Source: Oscillospiraceae bacterium
Lineage (GTDB): Bacteria > Bacillota > Clostridia > Oscillospirales > Oscillospiraceae
Reading direction: 5' to 3'
Assembly: GCA_902795045.1 (NCBI GenBank)
Contig: CADBJU010000003.1
Coordinates: forward strand, 1 to 64,000
DNA: 64,000 nucleotides
The notes beneath the pieces were generated by a model. That model did no database searches. It was not told the origin of the DNA and saw only the letters and a list, made by a program, of their open reading frames with translations. Within the stretch, counting starts at the first letter, position 1, and each line of letters starts with the position of its first letter. This document shows, one piece after another, positions 41,845 through 50,631 of the stretch. Position numbers and translations under genes: made by a program.

Positions 41845-43044
41845 TTACTTATTCGCTTTCAAGCCGTATTCTTCGGCGAGCTTGCGGAAGGTGGGCAGGG
41901 CGCGCTCGATGACCTCGGGGCTCACGCAGTAGGCCAGGCGCACATAGCCGGGCGTGCCGAAGCTGTCCCCCGGCACGACCAGGAGATTATCCTTCATGGC
42001 CCGGCGGCAGAAGGCCTCCGCGTCCGGCTCGGGCGTCTTCATGAAGAGGTAGAAGGCCCCGTCCGGGTAGACGCAGGTATAGCCCATCTCCGTCAGCGCG
42101 CCGTACAGGCGGTCGCGGTTGCCCTTGTAGATGGAGATATCGCTGGTTGCGCCGAGGCAGTCGATGGCCACGCGCTGCCACATGGTGGACACGCAGATAT
42201 AGCCGAAGGCGCGGATGGCCGCGAGGGACGCCGAGTAGATGTCGTCGTAGTCGTCCAGATCCTGGGGCAAGGCCATGAAGCCCACGCGCTCGCCGGGCAG
42301 GGACATGGACTTGCTGAAGGAGTAGCAGTAGATGCTGTTTTTATAGATGGAGGGCAGATACACGACCTCCTGCCCGTCATAGACCAGATCGCGGTAGGGC
42401 TCGTCGGCGACGATGTAGATGGGGTGGCCGTATTCCTTCTGCTTGCGCTCGAGAAGCTTTGCCAGGCCCTCCAGGCCCTCGCGCCGCAGAACGACGCCGG
42501 AGGGGTTGTTGGGTGAGTTCATGATGAGAAGCATGGTGTCCGGGGTCAGCGCCCGCTCCGCCGCCTCCAGATCAAGCTGGAAGGTATCGGGCACGGTGGG
42601 GCACTCGGTCAGGGTGGAGCCCACAGACTCGGCATAGTACCGGTAATCCATGAAATACGGCGTGAAGGTCATGGCGCGCCCGCCGCCCGAGAGCAGCACC
42701 TTCGTCAGCACCGCAAGAGCGGTGGAGGTGCCGCAGGTGATGATGATGTCCTGCTTGCGGTAGGGAACGCCGAAGGTGCGCGTCAGGTATGCCGCCGCCT
42801 TCTCCCGCACCTCGGGCAGGCCCACCGCCGGGGCGTAGGTGTGCAGCTCATGGGCAGGCACGGTTGCGCGCAGTCTGTCCATCGTCTCGAACACGCAGGC
42901 CGGCGGGTCGATGCTGGGTGAGCCGATGGTGAAATTATACACGTTCTCCGCACCCACGATTTTCGCCTGCTCGGCGCCGTACTCCGCGATTTCGCGGATG
43001 ATGTTCCCGCTCCGGCCCCAGGCCACGAGCTTCTGATCGATCAT
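41845..43044 (-). CDS. PLP-dependent aminotransferase, class I/II
   Basis: The 399-residue enzyme has the fold-type I pattern: YNFTIGSPSIDPPA, the NSPNNPSG motif, VADEPYRDLVYDG, and the PLP lysine in SFSKSMSLPGER. It probably transfers an amino group from an aspartate-, alanine- or aromatic-type donor; the exact substrate is undetermined. The ATG at 43044 is chosen because GGAG lies 9 nt upstream; an upstream TTG overlaps that site. It is a single gene. Confidence 0.92.
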   Translation of the reverse strand: MIDQKLVAWGRSGNIIREIAEYGAEQAKIVGAENVYNFTIGSPSIDPPACVFETMDRLRATVPAHELHTYAPAVGLPEVREKAAAYLTRTFGVPYRKQDIIITCGTSTALAVLTKVLLSGGGRAMTFTPYFMDYRYYAESVGSTLTECPTVPDTFQLDLEAAERALTPDTMLLIMNSPNNPSGVVLRREGLEGLAKLLERKQKEYGHPIYIVADEPYRDLVYDGQEVVYLPSIYKNSIYCYSFSKSMSLPGERVGFMALPQDLDDYDDIYSASLAAIRAFGYICVSTMWQRVAIDCLGATSDISIYKGNRDRLYGALTEMGYTCVYPDGAFYLFMKTPEPDAEAFCRRAMKDNLLVVPGDSFGTPGYVRLAYCVSPEVIERALPTFRKLAEEYGLKANK

Positions 43045-43159
43045 GTTTATCAACTCCAAAATTCAGTTTTGATGCATAAATATGTTGCCTGATGAGTATA
43101 GCACAGATTTATTCACAAGCCAAGTTGTTTTTCTGCAGTCATATATTTAATACTGTTGG

Positions 43160-43516
43160 GGGAAGTTCAGAGGGGATCACCCCTCTGATTTTTCGGCTCA
43201 TAAGCCGAAAAACAAATCTAATCCGTTTTTGACGGGGCTTTGCCTCGGCAAAAACACCCTGAGCCGAGTTATACGAGGCCTCGCGCCGTCGTTAAACGAA
43301 ACTCACTTCATTCCGCTTCCGCCTTACGGCGAAAGCTCCATATCCGTTCCTTCCGTTTTCCTCTCAAAATCAAAGCCGATGCTTTGATTTTGGTAAGGAA
43401 GAAGGAGGGAGCAGAACGGCGTTTTCGTCACGCTTGACGAAAACAGAGTGACGCGAGCTTCTTCTGACACAAGCGCGAGTGTCCTCCTCGTTTCGATGAA
43501 ATGCCATAAGGGCATT
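43160..43516. repeat. intergenic repeat block between aminotransferase and citXG
   Basis: The 472-bp gap holds hairpins CAGAGGGGATCACCCCTCTG (43168-43187) and TTTTTCGGCTCATAAGCCGA (from 43190), then an element at 43225-43300 sharing CAAAAACACC, AGCCGAG and GAGGCCTCGCGCC with the repeat at 27055. A third pair, ATGCCATAAGGGCAT-like, abuts the citXG stop. I see no gene here. Confidence 0.5.
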
Positions 43517-44857
43517 TCATCGAAACGACTGCGTCAGCAGAAAATGCAGCAGCCAGCACAGGGCCATCAGGTCCGCGCTGCCGCCGGGAGAGAGATTTTC
43601 CGCCGTGTATGCCCGGTCAAGCGCTCGCAGGGTCTCCGCGTCCGGGTAGGGATCGGCGGCCAGGAGCTTTTGAAGCGCCGCGCTTTTTTCCCGCTGGGTA
43701 TCAAAGCCGCCGCGGGCGATCATGTTGGTGTCCACGGTCCGGCTCAGGATCACAAGCAGCGCAGCGGCGCCCGCCTCGTCGTTGCTCTTGCCCTGGCGGA
43801 GTCCCTCCTCCAGGACCGGCAGGCCGTATTGCAGCACGGTCGGGAAACCGGCGGCGGCCTGTCCGCGCACACCGGTGACGCCGTAACGGGCGTAGGCGCG
43901 CCCGCCGTGGGTATCGGTCTCGGCAGCGCCGGTCAGTTCCTTTTCCACGTCCCGCGTCATGGCCGACACCTGGCTTAAAACGGCGGCGGGGTCAGTCCGC
44001 GCCTCCGGCTCCAGGCGGCCGAGCGCGCCGCAGGCAAGGCCCATGGTGAAGATCGCGCCCTTGTGGGTGTTGACGCCGTCCGTGGCAAGGAGCATGTCGC
44101 CCTCGGCAAGCTTGCCGGGGACACGCAGCTTTGAGAAGGTCTCCGGCGCGGGGTCGGCAGCGGTGGAGCGCCCGGTCAGAAAGCAGGCGGTAAAATAGGG
44201 GTACAGGACGCTCGCGCTTGCAAGGAAGGTATAGAAGTCCATGTCATGGTGGCTGCCGTTATTCTCCCGGTCCACAAGGCCTGGCTTCGGCGTGACGGCC
44301 ACCTCGTACAAAAGCGCCCTCATCGCGAGGGCGGCGACGGTCCCGGCGTCATGTCGGTCCAGCGCTGCCGTGAGCAGAGCGTGGGTCTTCTCCTGGAGCT
44401 CCGGCACCGAGTGGGCGCGGCTGCGGGCGCACTCACTCACCGGTCGGCCGCACACGAGGCAGCGCCGCGGGACGGGCCGCTCCAGCTTTTCGCCGCCGGG
44501 GTCGAGCACGTCGAGGTCAAAGAGCCGCCCCAGCGGCGTGTGCTCCTCCAGCTCCACGGTGATCGCCTTGAGCGCTCCCGCCTCCATGTCCACCACATAG
44601 AGCCCCTCGCAGCCCGTGGGGGCGTCGGTCTCTTCTTTCAAGATCACCGGTGCCTTCACGCGCCGGAGCTGCCCGAGGAGAAGCTCCCTTCCCAGGGCAA
44701 AGCCCCGGCGGATGGAGGGGCTGTTTTTCACGGGGCCTGCGATGTTCATGGTGAAGGACACCAGCGGCAGACCGTAAGCGGCCAGCAGCTCCCGCTGCCG
44801 CAGGGCGCGGCGTTCCCGCGCTTCCAGCATCTGACTGAGTTCCACGATTTCGTCCAT
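43517..44857 (-). CDS. citXG: CitX-CitG fusion: citrate lyase prosthetic group biosynthesis
   Basis: The 446-residue protein joins an N-terminal CitX domain (residues 1-165: NIAGPVKNSPSIRRGF, LGRLFDLDVLDP, PRRCLVCGRPVSECARSRAHS) and a C-terminal CitG domain (about 180-446: TPKPGLVDRENNGSHHDMDF, GVNTHKGAIFTMG, THGGRAYARYG). CitG makes 2'-(5''-triphosphoribosyl)-3'-dephospho-CoA and CitX attaches it to the citrate lyase acyl carrier protein. No citrate lyase subunit genes are in the window. The ATG is preceded by AGGAG. Confidence 0.92.
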   Translation of the reverse strand: MDEIVELSQMLEARERRALRQRELLAAYGLPLVSFTMNIAGPVKNSPSIRRGFALGRELLLGQLRRVKAPVILKEETDAPTGCEGLYVVDMEAGALKAITVELEEHTPLGRLFDLDVLDPGGEKLERPVPRRCLVCGRPVSECARSRAHSVPELQEKTHALLTAALDRHDAGTVAALAMRALLYEVAVTPKPGLVDRENNGSHHDMDFYTFLASASVLYPYFTACFLTGRSTAADPAPETFSKLRVPGKLAEGDMLLATDGVNTHKGAIFTMGLACGALGRLEPEARTDPAAVLSQVSAMTRDVEKELTGAAETDTHGGRAYARYGVTGVRGQAAAGFPTVLQYGLPVLEEGLRQGKSNDEAGAAALLVILSRTVDTNMIARGGFDTQREKSAALQKLLAADPYPDAETLRALDRAYTAENLSPGGSADLMALCWLLHFLLTQSFR

Positions 44858-44933
44858 AGATCATACGCTCCTGTTTTTTTGCATGCTGACATCATACATC
44901 ATCCGCGCGCTTTTGCAAAGCCCCCCGTTTAAA

Positions 44934-44970
44934 CCAAATCGGAGGACTTCTCGTAAGTCCTCCGATTTGG
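44934..44970. terminator. 15-bp perfect hairpin upstream of citXG
   Basis: CCAAATCGGAGGACT (44934-44948) pairs with AGTCCTCCGATTTGG (44956-44970). It is the second of two hairpins following the double-glycine gene pair; on the minus strand it ends before TTTAAACGGGG. Confidence 0.6.
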
Positions 44971-44976
44971 AAAGGA

Positions 44977-45012
44977 AAAACAACACCATCGGTCGACCGA
45001 CGGTGTTGTTTT
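44977..45012 (-). terminator. terminator of the double-glycine small-protein operon
   Basis: AAAACAACACC...GGTGTTGTTTT arms of 18 bp with a single mismatch meet at a CGGTCGACCG centre. On the minus strand it is followed by a T-run, 8 bp after the zinc-ribbon gene. Confidence 0.8.
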
Positions 45013-45019
45013 GACGCTT

Positions 45020-45214
45020 TTACCAGGATTTGAGTCTTCCCTTGCAGAAGGGGCAGATATTGTGGTTGTAGTACTCGCCCATCATGGGACCGGTCAGCTG
45101 GATCTCCTTGCCGCAGGTGCAGCAGATGACCTTGTTGAGGCCAGAGCCGCCCGCAACGTTTTCAACGCTTGCGTCGTCCAGACTTTTCAGGACACGTCCA
45201 TCATTGTTTTCCAT
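45020..45214 (-). CDS. small zinc-ribbon protein with double-glycine leader
   Basis: The 64-residue protein starts at ATG 45214 after AAAGGA. Residues 1-23 match a double-glycine secretion leader (LKSLDDASVENVAGG, the consensus being acidic/hydrophobic positions before GG). The remaining 41 residues hold a CxxC pair set (CCTCGKEI and CPFCKGRL) that forms a zinc ribbon, ending in Trp. If cut after Gly23 by a C39 peptidase-type transporter, a small zinc-ribbon peptide would be exported. No such transporter is in the window. It lies 61 bp downstream of the LysM gene with the same leader type. Confidence 0.65.
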   Translation of the reverse strand: MENNDGRVLKSLDDASVENVAGGSGLNKVICCTCGKEIQLTGPMMGEYYNHNICPFCKGRLKSW

Positions 45215-45275
45215 GTTTTCCGTCCTTTCAAGGGTCACCGGGGAGCGCTCAGGCTCCCGGTGCCGGTGTTGATGC

Positions 45276-45488
45276 TCAGCGGACGCGGATCACGTCGCCG
45301 GCGCGGATGACGTCGATGTTCTTGATAACGCCGGGGTTGAGCTGCTGGATGGCGTAGGGGGTGGTGCCGAAGAGCTGCGCGATGTTGCCCAGGAAATCGT
45401 TGGGGGCGATGCGGTAGTAGGTCGCGCCGTTGGCATGGGCTGCGCCGCCGGAAACTGCACCCAGCTGATTGTCGTTCAGAATAGCCAT
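45276..45488 (-). CDS. small LysM protein with double-glycine leader
   Basis: The 70-residue protein starts at ATG 45488 with AGGAG 9 nt upstream. Residues 1-15 read MAILNDNQLGAVSGG, a double-glycine leader as in class II bacteriocins and other C39-exported peptides. The rest is a LysM domain (YYRIAPNDFLGNIAQLFGTT, IQQLNPGVIKNIDVIRAGDVIRV), which binds peptidoglycan GlcNAc chains. Mature protein would therefore be a secreted wall-binding peptide. It has its own promoter at 45560-45588. Confidence 0.7.
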   Translation of the reverse strand: MAILNDNQLGAVSGGAAHANGATYYRIAPNDFLGNIAQLFGTTPYAIQQLNPGVIKNIDVIRAGDVIRVR

Positions 45489-45559
45489 TTTTGTAATCTC
45501 CTTTTCAGATAATTTGTTTGTCTTTTGTTCGGTTGGTCTGTTTCCTGCCTTACGCGCCC

Positions 45560-45588
45560 ATAGTACCACACCTTTTGTCACAAAACAA
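45560..45588 (-). promoter_or_regulatory. promoter of the double-glycine operon
   Basis: On the minus strand TTGTTT (45583-45588) and TACTAT (45560-45565) are 17 bp apart, with TGG as extended -10. Confidence 0.65.
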
Positions 45589-45636
45589 TCACACAGTGGC
45601 AATTATTCACAGTCGTTTTACACTTTACAGCAGCGC

Positions 45637-45671
45637 GCAGGCGCCCGGATGGACCGGACGCCCGCGCATTA
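45637..45671 (-). terminator. possible terminator after the SpoIIE-type phosphatase
   Basis: Imperfect arms GCGCAGGCGCCCGG and CCGGACGCCCGCGC (about 45637-45670) form a GC-rich hairpin with two mismatches, 18 bp past the phosphatase stop. The T-tract is poor. Confidence 0.4.
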
Positions 45672-45688
45672 TGTTTACATAATTCAGT

Positions 45689-47878
45689 TTACTTTTTGCT
45701 ATCCTGCTTCGGCGCAGGGCCGTTGTACTTCATGCAGAGCATGGTGATGTCGTCGAACTGTTCAGCCCCGGCGACAAAGTTGTTGATACCCTCCGTGACG
45801 TTTTCGAGGATCTGCTTCGGAGCGGCGTCCGGGTCCTTGTTGAGGGCCTCGAGCATGCGCTCCGTGCCGTAAAGCTCGTTGTTCGCGTTCGTCGCCTCGG
45901 CCACACCGTCGGTATAGACGAAGAGGCTGTCGCCCGGGTGGAGCTCAAAGCTGTGCTCCTTGAAGGGCACATCCTCGATGGTCGCCACCGCCACAGAATG
46001 GCGGTAGGTGACGAGCTCATAGAGTCCGTTTGCCCGCCGCAGGGCGGGATGCTCGTGCCCGGCGTTGGCGGCGATGCCCTTGCCGGTGGAGATTTCCAGC
46101 ACCGCAAGCCAGACCGTGACGAAGAAGCCCGCGGTGTTGCCGTCGCAAAGCTGGTTGTTCACGTTTTCCAGGGCCTGGCTGGGACTCTCGCCGCTCTGGA
46201 GGCGGGACTTGATGAGCACCCGCGACACCATCATGAACAGCGCCGCCGGGATGCCCTTGCCCGACACGTCCGCCATGACCATGGCGATGTGGTCGTCGTC
46301 CACCAGGAAGAAGTCGTAGAAGTCGCCGCCCACCTCCTTGGCCGGGTCCATGGAGGCGTAGATGTCAAACTCCGTTCTCTGCGGGAAGGGCGGGAACAGG
46401 CGCGGCAGCTGGCTGGCCTGGATCTCGGTGGCCATGTTGAGCTCGGCCCCGATGCGCTCCTTCTCGGCGGTGATGCGCGTGACCTCGCCGATATATTGAA
46501 TCGTCTTGGCGGAGAGCCTGGCGAAGGATTCCGCCAGCACCTCGATCTCGTCGCCGGTGTAGTATTCCTTCTCCATGAAAAACTGCAGATCCTCGCCCTT
46601 GAGGGAACCGACACGCCTGGTCATCGCCTCCAGGGGGCGGACGATGCGCTTGGAGACATAGAGCGCGGCGGTGGAGCCGAGGACGAACACGATGAAGATC
46701 AACACGATGATCGTGGTCTTGGCCTTGCCGAGCCCGCCCCGGAAGCGCTCCAGGGCGCTCTGCTGGATATTGTCGTACTGGTCCTCGAGCATGGCGGTGG
46801 GCTGATCCATCGCCTCTCTGGATACGACGGAGACCACCGCCCAGTTGACCGCAGAGATCGGGGAGCCCGCCATGTAATAGGCCTCGCCGCTCATCTCCGC
46901 CGTGCGCACGCCGGTGTTCTCTTTGAGCGCTGTCTGCACAAATTCCGCAAGATCCCTGTCCTCGGACGCTCTCAGGTCCTGTGCCTGCCCGGTCGGGAGC
47001 ACGCGGAACACGCCCTCGCGCTGGGGGGAGAAGACCACATGGCCTTTTTCATTGATGATGCAGACAAAGCTGCCGTCCTTGATCGAGGCGGCAACGCCCT
47101 CCGCCATATCGTTGAGGAACAGATCTGCGCCGATGACGGCGGCAAGCTCCCCCTCCCGATAGACCGGCAGGGCGCACATCACGCTGATCTCGCCGGTGAA
47201 AAGGTCGGTGATCACATCGGTATAGATAAGCTCGCCCTTCTCCGCTGCGCCGGTGTACCAGGGTCTCTCGCGCATCGGGATATGCATCACGTTCCCGCTC
47301 TCGTCGAATTTGGAGCCCGGATGGTCGTCCACCAGCAGCATGACGCCGCTCGGCAGGGCGATATAGCAGGAGTCCACATTCGCGTTGCGGTAGAGGGCGG
47401 TCATCATGTCGGAAAGGTTTCCGATGAGCCCGAGCTGCGCGCGGATCAGGGGATCGCCGATGTCGACGCCCTCCTCCGTCAGAAGCTGGACGCTGACCTC
47501 GCCGTCTTTATCCTTGTCCGGCAGCGCCACCGCCCGCAGGGGGTAGGCCTCGGGCTCTGCGACGAGGCGTTCGGCATAGTCGGCGATCATGCGCACGGTG
47601 CTCTCCGCGTCCCGGAAGAAGCCGTTTGCAAGCTGGGCCTGCATCTGCGTGCTCTCCGTGAGACTGGCGTCAAGCACGGCGTCCATCGTGCCGCGGGATA
47701 TCCGGCTGATGGACTGCTTTTGCTGTCCGGTGGTCTCGTTCATGAGCGCGCCGAGGTTTTTGGCCTGATAAATGACGACCGCCGTGTAGGCCGCCATCAT
47801 CAGCAGGACGGTGATCAGCACCAGGTTGAAGATCTTCTGCTGGATGCCGCCGATCACAATATTCTTTACTTTTTTCAT
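45689..47878 (-). CDS. membrane receptor phosphatase: dCache + HAMP + PP2C (SpoIIE/RsbU type)
   Basis: The 729-residue protein has an N-terminal membrane helix (about 15-37), an external double-Cache sensor (about 45-370) with the MRERPWYTGA motif typical of amine/amino-acid Cache domains, a second helix near 395-415, and a HAMP domain. The C-terminal 240 residues form a PP2C phosphatase: LPRLFPPFPQRTEFDIYASMDPA, GGDFYDFFLVDDDH, ADVSGKGIPAALFM, NAGHEHPALRR and EQFDDITMLCM. Such proteins dephosphorylate anti-sigma antagonists, so it likely controls an alternative sigma factor. A promoter lies at 47916-47944. Confidence 0.9.
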   Translation of the reverse strand: MKKVKNIVIGGIQQKIFNLVLITVLLMMAAYTAVVIYQAKNLGALMNETTGQQKQSISRISRGTMDAVLDASLTESTQMQAQLANGFFRDAESTVRMIADYAERLVAEPEAYPLRAVALPDKDKDGEVSVQLLTEEGVDIGDPLIRAQLGLIGNLSDMMTALYRNANVDSCYIALPSGVMLLVDDHPGSKFDESGNVMHIPMRERPWYTGAAEKGELIYTDVITDLFTGEISVMCALPVYREGELAAVIGADLFLNDMAEGVAASIKDGSFVCIINEKGHVVFSPQREGVFRVLPTGQAQDLRASEDRDLAEFVQTALKENTGVRTAEMSGEAYYMAGSPISAVNWAVVSVVSREAMDQPTAMLEDQYDNIQQSALERFRGGLGKAKTTIIVLIFIVFVLGSTAALYVSKRIVRPLEAMTRRVGSLKGEDLQFFMEKEYYTGDEIEVLAESFARLSAKTIQYIGEVTRITAEKERIGAELNMATEIQASQLPRLFPPFPQRTEFDIYASMDPAKEVGGDFYDFFLVDDDHIAMVMADVSGKGIPAALFMMVSRVLIKSRLQSGESPSQALENVNNQLCDGNTAGFFVTVWLAVLEISTGKGIAANAGHEHPALRRANGLYELVTYRHSVAVATIEDVPFKEHSFELHPGDSLFVYTDGVAEATNANNELYGTERMLEALNKDPDAAPKQILENVTEGINNFVAGAEQFDDITMLCMKYNGPAPKQDSKK

Positions 47879-47915
47879 TCCCTAAGCTCCCCGCTTTTCT
47901 GTTGGCTGGTAGTTT

Positions 47916-47944
47916 ATTATATACGAACAGGCTTCGGATTTCCA
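47916..47944 (-). promoter_or_regulatory. promoter of the SpoIIE-type phosphatase gene
   Basis: On the minus strand TGGAAA (47939-47944) and TATAAT (47916-47921) are 17 bp apart; the -35 is weak and the -10 perfect. Confidence 0.5.
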
Positions 47945-47999
47945 GCCCGCGCGGCGCAATGTCACAGATTGTTTACATAACGATAAAGTCCGTGTCCGC

Positions 48000-49646
48000 T
48001 CAGAAGCGCCGCTCCAGGTCGGCGGCGATGCGCTTTTCGATTTCTTCGGCCTGCGCGCGGTTTTCCGCCGTGACGGAGATATAGGTCTTGAGCTTCGGCT
48101 CGGTGCCTGAGGGGCGCACCACCACCGAGCCCATGTCCAGGTAAAACTTGAGCACATCCGATTTTGGCAGGCCGTTGAGGCCCTCGCTGTAGTCCTCCGT
48201 GTACGTGACCTTCACGCCGCCGACGCGCTCGAGGCCCCGGCGGAAATCCGCCATGATCTCCCCCATTTTCTGCATCCCGGCGCTGCCGGGGAAGGTGTGG
48301 GAGCGGAGGGTATTGAGGCAGTAACCGTACTGCGCGTAGAGCTCGGAAAGCTTTTCGGGCAGGCTCACGCCGCGTGTCTTGTAGAAGGCGAACATCTCGG
48401 CGATCATGAAAGCGGCGTTCACGCCGTCCTTGTCGCGGACATAGCTGCCCGTGAGGTAGCCGTAGCTCTCCTCAAAGCCGCAGATATAATCCCGCTCGTC
48501 TTCCATTTTGCCGATGACCTCGCCGATGAACTTGAAGCCCGTGAGTACGTTCACGGTTTTAACATTGTAGTGATCGGCGATCTTCTCGGCAAGATCCATG
48601 GTGACGATGGTTTTGACAAAGGTGGGATGGGCGGGCATTGTGCCGTGCTTTGTCCGCTGGGCGCAGATGTAGTCGAGCAGCAGCAGGCCTACCTCGTTGC
48701 CGCTGAGAAGCTGATAGCTCCCGTCGGACGCGCGCACCGCGATGCCGCAGCGGTCGCAGTCGGGGTCGGTGGCCAGCAGAAGGTCGGCGCCTGTCCGCCG
48801 ACAATATTGAAGCCCCAGCTCCATGGCCTCGCGGATCTCCGGGTTCGGATAGGGGCAGGTGGGAAAATGGCCGTCGGGGTCGCGCTGCTCCTCTACGACG
48901 GTGATGTTCTGAAAGCCCGCCTCGGAAAGCGCCCGCGTCACAGGCTTGAGGCCGGTGCCGTTGAGGGGCGTGTAGACGATGGCGACATTGCGGTCGATCT
49001 CGTCGCCGTAAAGGACACTCTGGTTCTTGATCTCCTCAAGGAAGTCGGCGAGGACGTTTTCGTCGATATAAGAAATACTGCCGTCCGAAAGGCCTTTCTC
49101 GAAGGGGATCAGGCGCACGTCGCGGAAGAGGTCGAGCCTGTTGATCTCCGCGAGGATCGCGGCGGCGGCCTCGGTGGTGATCTGGCAGCCGTCGGGGCCG
49201 TAGACCTTGTAGCCGTTATATTGGGCGGGGTTGTGGCTGGCGGTGATCATGACGCCCGCCGACGCGCCCAGCTTTCGCACCGCGTAGGACACAGTGGGCA
49301 CCGGCAGAAGCTCGGGCCATATATGGACCTTCACGCCGCAGGCGGCGAAGACGCAGGCGGCGGTGCGGGCAAAGACATCGCTCTTTAAGCGGCTGTCATA
49401 GCCGATGACCACGCTGCCGCCGCGTCCGATATAGCGGGCAAGGCCCATGCTCGCCCTTGCCACCACAAAGGTGTTCATGCGGTTCGTGCCCGCGCCGATG
49501 GTGCCGCGCAGGCCGCCGGTGCCGAAGGCGAGATGGCGATAGAAAGCGTCCTCGATTTCGGCGTCCGTCATGCTTTTGAGCTCGTCGAGCAGCTCGCTGT
49601 CGCTGACCTCTGCAAGCCAGCGTTCGTATTCTTTCCTGTAGTCCAT
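48000..49646 (-). CDS. phospho-sugar mutase (phosphoglucomutase/phosphomannomutase)
   Basis: The 548-residue enzyme is an alpha-D-phosphohexomutase of the PgcA type: GTGGLRGTIGAGTNRMN, the phosphoserine loop TASHNPAQYNGYK, metal loop DPDCDRCGIAV, sugar-binding GFEESYGY, and phosphate-binding RPSGTEPK near the C-terminus. It interconverts hexose 1- and 6-phosphates. In the operon with ManA and ManC its job is likely mannose-6-P to mannose-1-P. AAGGAG precedes the ATG; a GTG directly before it is less likely. Confidence 0.9.
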   Translation of the reverse strand: MDYRKEYERWLAEVSDSELLDELKSMTDAEIEDAFYRHLAFGTGGLRGTIGAGTNRMNTFVVARASMGLARYIGRGGSVVIGYDSRLKSDVFARTAACVFAACGVKVHIWPELLPVPTVSYAVRKLGASAGVMITASHNPAQYNGYKVYGPDGCQITTEAAAAILAEINRLDLFRDVRLIPFEKGLSDGSISYIDENVLADFLEEIKNQSVLYGDEIDRNVAIVYTPLNGTGLKPVTRALSEAGFQNITVVEEQRDPDGHFPTCPYPNPEIREAMELGLQYCRRTGADLLLATDPDCDRCGIAVRASDGSYQLLSGNEVGLLLLDYICAQRTKHGTMPAHPTFVKTIVTMDLAEKIADHYNVKTVNVLTGFKFIGEVIGKMEDERDYICGFEESYGYLTGSYVRDKDGVNAAFMIAEMFAFYKTRGVSLPEKLSELYAQYGYCLNTLRSHTFPGSAGMQKMGEIMADFRRGLERVGGVKVTYTEDYSEGLNGLPKSDVLKFYLDMGSVVVRPSGTEPKLKTYISVTAENRAQAEEIEKRIAADLERRF

Positions 49647-49656
49647 CACTTTCTCC

Positions 49657-50631
49657 TTAACAGCTTACGTCTAATAACTGCGCTTTGCCGTGTAAACGAA
49701 GCTCGATGCTCTCCGCCGGGACGAAGATGCAGTCGCCCTTGAAGAAGTTCAGCATGAAGCCCGCGCCGCTGATGCTGCCGCAGCCGTCCACGCATAAAAG
49801 CGCATGGAAGGAACTCTCTCCCGTCCGAAAACGGACAAGCTCCCGGCGAAGCTCGGTATTGAGGAGCACGCGCTCCACCTGGAAATACTTGCAGCGGGTC
49901 AAGAGCTCCGAGGCCCAGCCGCCGCGATAGCGCAGCACGCGCATGGGCTGGCGCGGCACCGCCGACGAGCGGAAGTTCAAAACCTCCATGGCCTTGTCGA
50001 CGTGCAGCTCCCGCTTCTTTCCGTCCTTTCCCACACGGTCATAGTCGTACAGGCGGTAGGTAAGGTTGGAGCTCTCCTGGATCTCCGCAATCAGGCACCC
50101 GGCGCCGAGGGCGTGTACCGTCCCGGCCTCGATGTAGAAGCGATCGTCCTTCTGCACCGCCACATGGTTCAAAAGCATGTCAAGCTTTCCGTTTTTGATG
50201 GCCCGGCGCACCTGCCTCTCGCTTACGTTCTGGTCAAAGCCGTAGACCAGCTTTGCACCATCCCGCGCCGCCAGCACGTACCAGAACTCCGTCTTGCCGA
50301 GGGAGCCCTCATGCTTCAAAGCATAAGCGTCGTCCGGGTGTACCTGCACGGACAGGTCCTGCTGCGCGTCGATGAGCTTGACGAGGATCGGCAGCTCCGG
50401 CCTGCCGCCCATGGTATGGAGCGGGTGGGTGCCGAGCCATTCCGGATGGCGCGAGAGCACACGGCTCAGGGGCTCCCCGCCCACAAGGGACTCCCCGTCC
50501 GGGTGGGTGCTGCACTCCCAGGTCTCGGCAAGCGGCTTTAAGTCGATGCCCTTTCCGAAATCGTCGTTCAGCCTTGACCCGCCCCAGAGGTAGTCCTTGG
50601 CGGCGGGCTCAAGCAGAAGGGGTACTCTCAT
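49657..50631 (-). CDS. manA: mannose-6-phosphate isomerase, class I
   Basis: The 324-residue protein is a cupin-type phosphomannose isomerase: LLEPAAKDYLWGGSRL, the metal-ligand segment SVQVHPDDAYALKHEG, then KTEFWYVLAA and FYIEAGTVHALGAG. It interconverts fructose-6-P and mannose-6-P. Its start overlaps the ManC stop in ATGA and the mutase follows 10 bp later, so the three genes are translated together. Confidence 0.93.
   Translation of the reverse strand: MRVPLLLEPAAKDYLWGGSRLNDDFGKGIDLKPLAETWECSTHPDGESLVGGEPLSRVLSRHPEWLGTHPLHTMGGRPELPILVKLIDAQQDLSVQVHPDDAYALKHEGSLGKTEFWYVLAARDGAKLVYGFDQNVSERQVRRAIKNGKLDMLLNHVAVQKDDRFYIEAGTVHALGAGCLIAEIQESSNLTYRLYDYDRVGKDGKKRELHVDKAMEVLNFRSSAVPRQPMRVLRYRGGWASELLTRCKYFQVERVLLNTELRRELVRFRTGESSFHALLCVDGCGSISGAGFMLNFFKGDCIFVPAESIELRLHGKAQLLDVSC

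Noticed and set aside
43160-43516. Possible gene in the 357-bp gap before citXG
   Set aside because: The frames of 60-65 residues there are made of repeat sequence, overlap hairpins and have no ribosome binding sites.
45938-47980. A 680-residue plus-strand open frame opposite the SpoIIE-type phosphatase
   Set aside because: It is antisense to a complete receptor phosphatase and lacks any recognisable motif or start signal.
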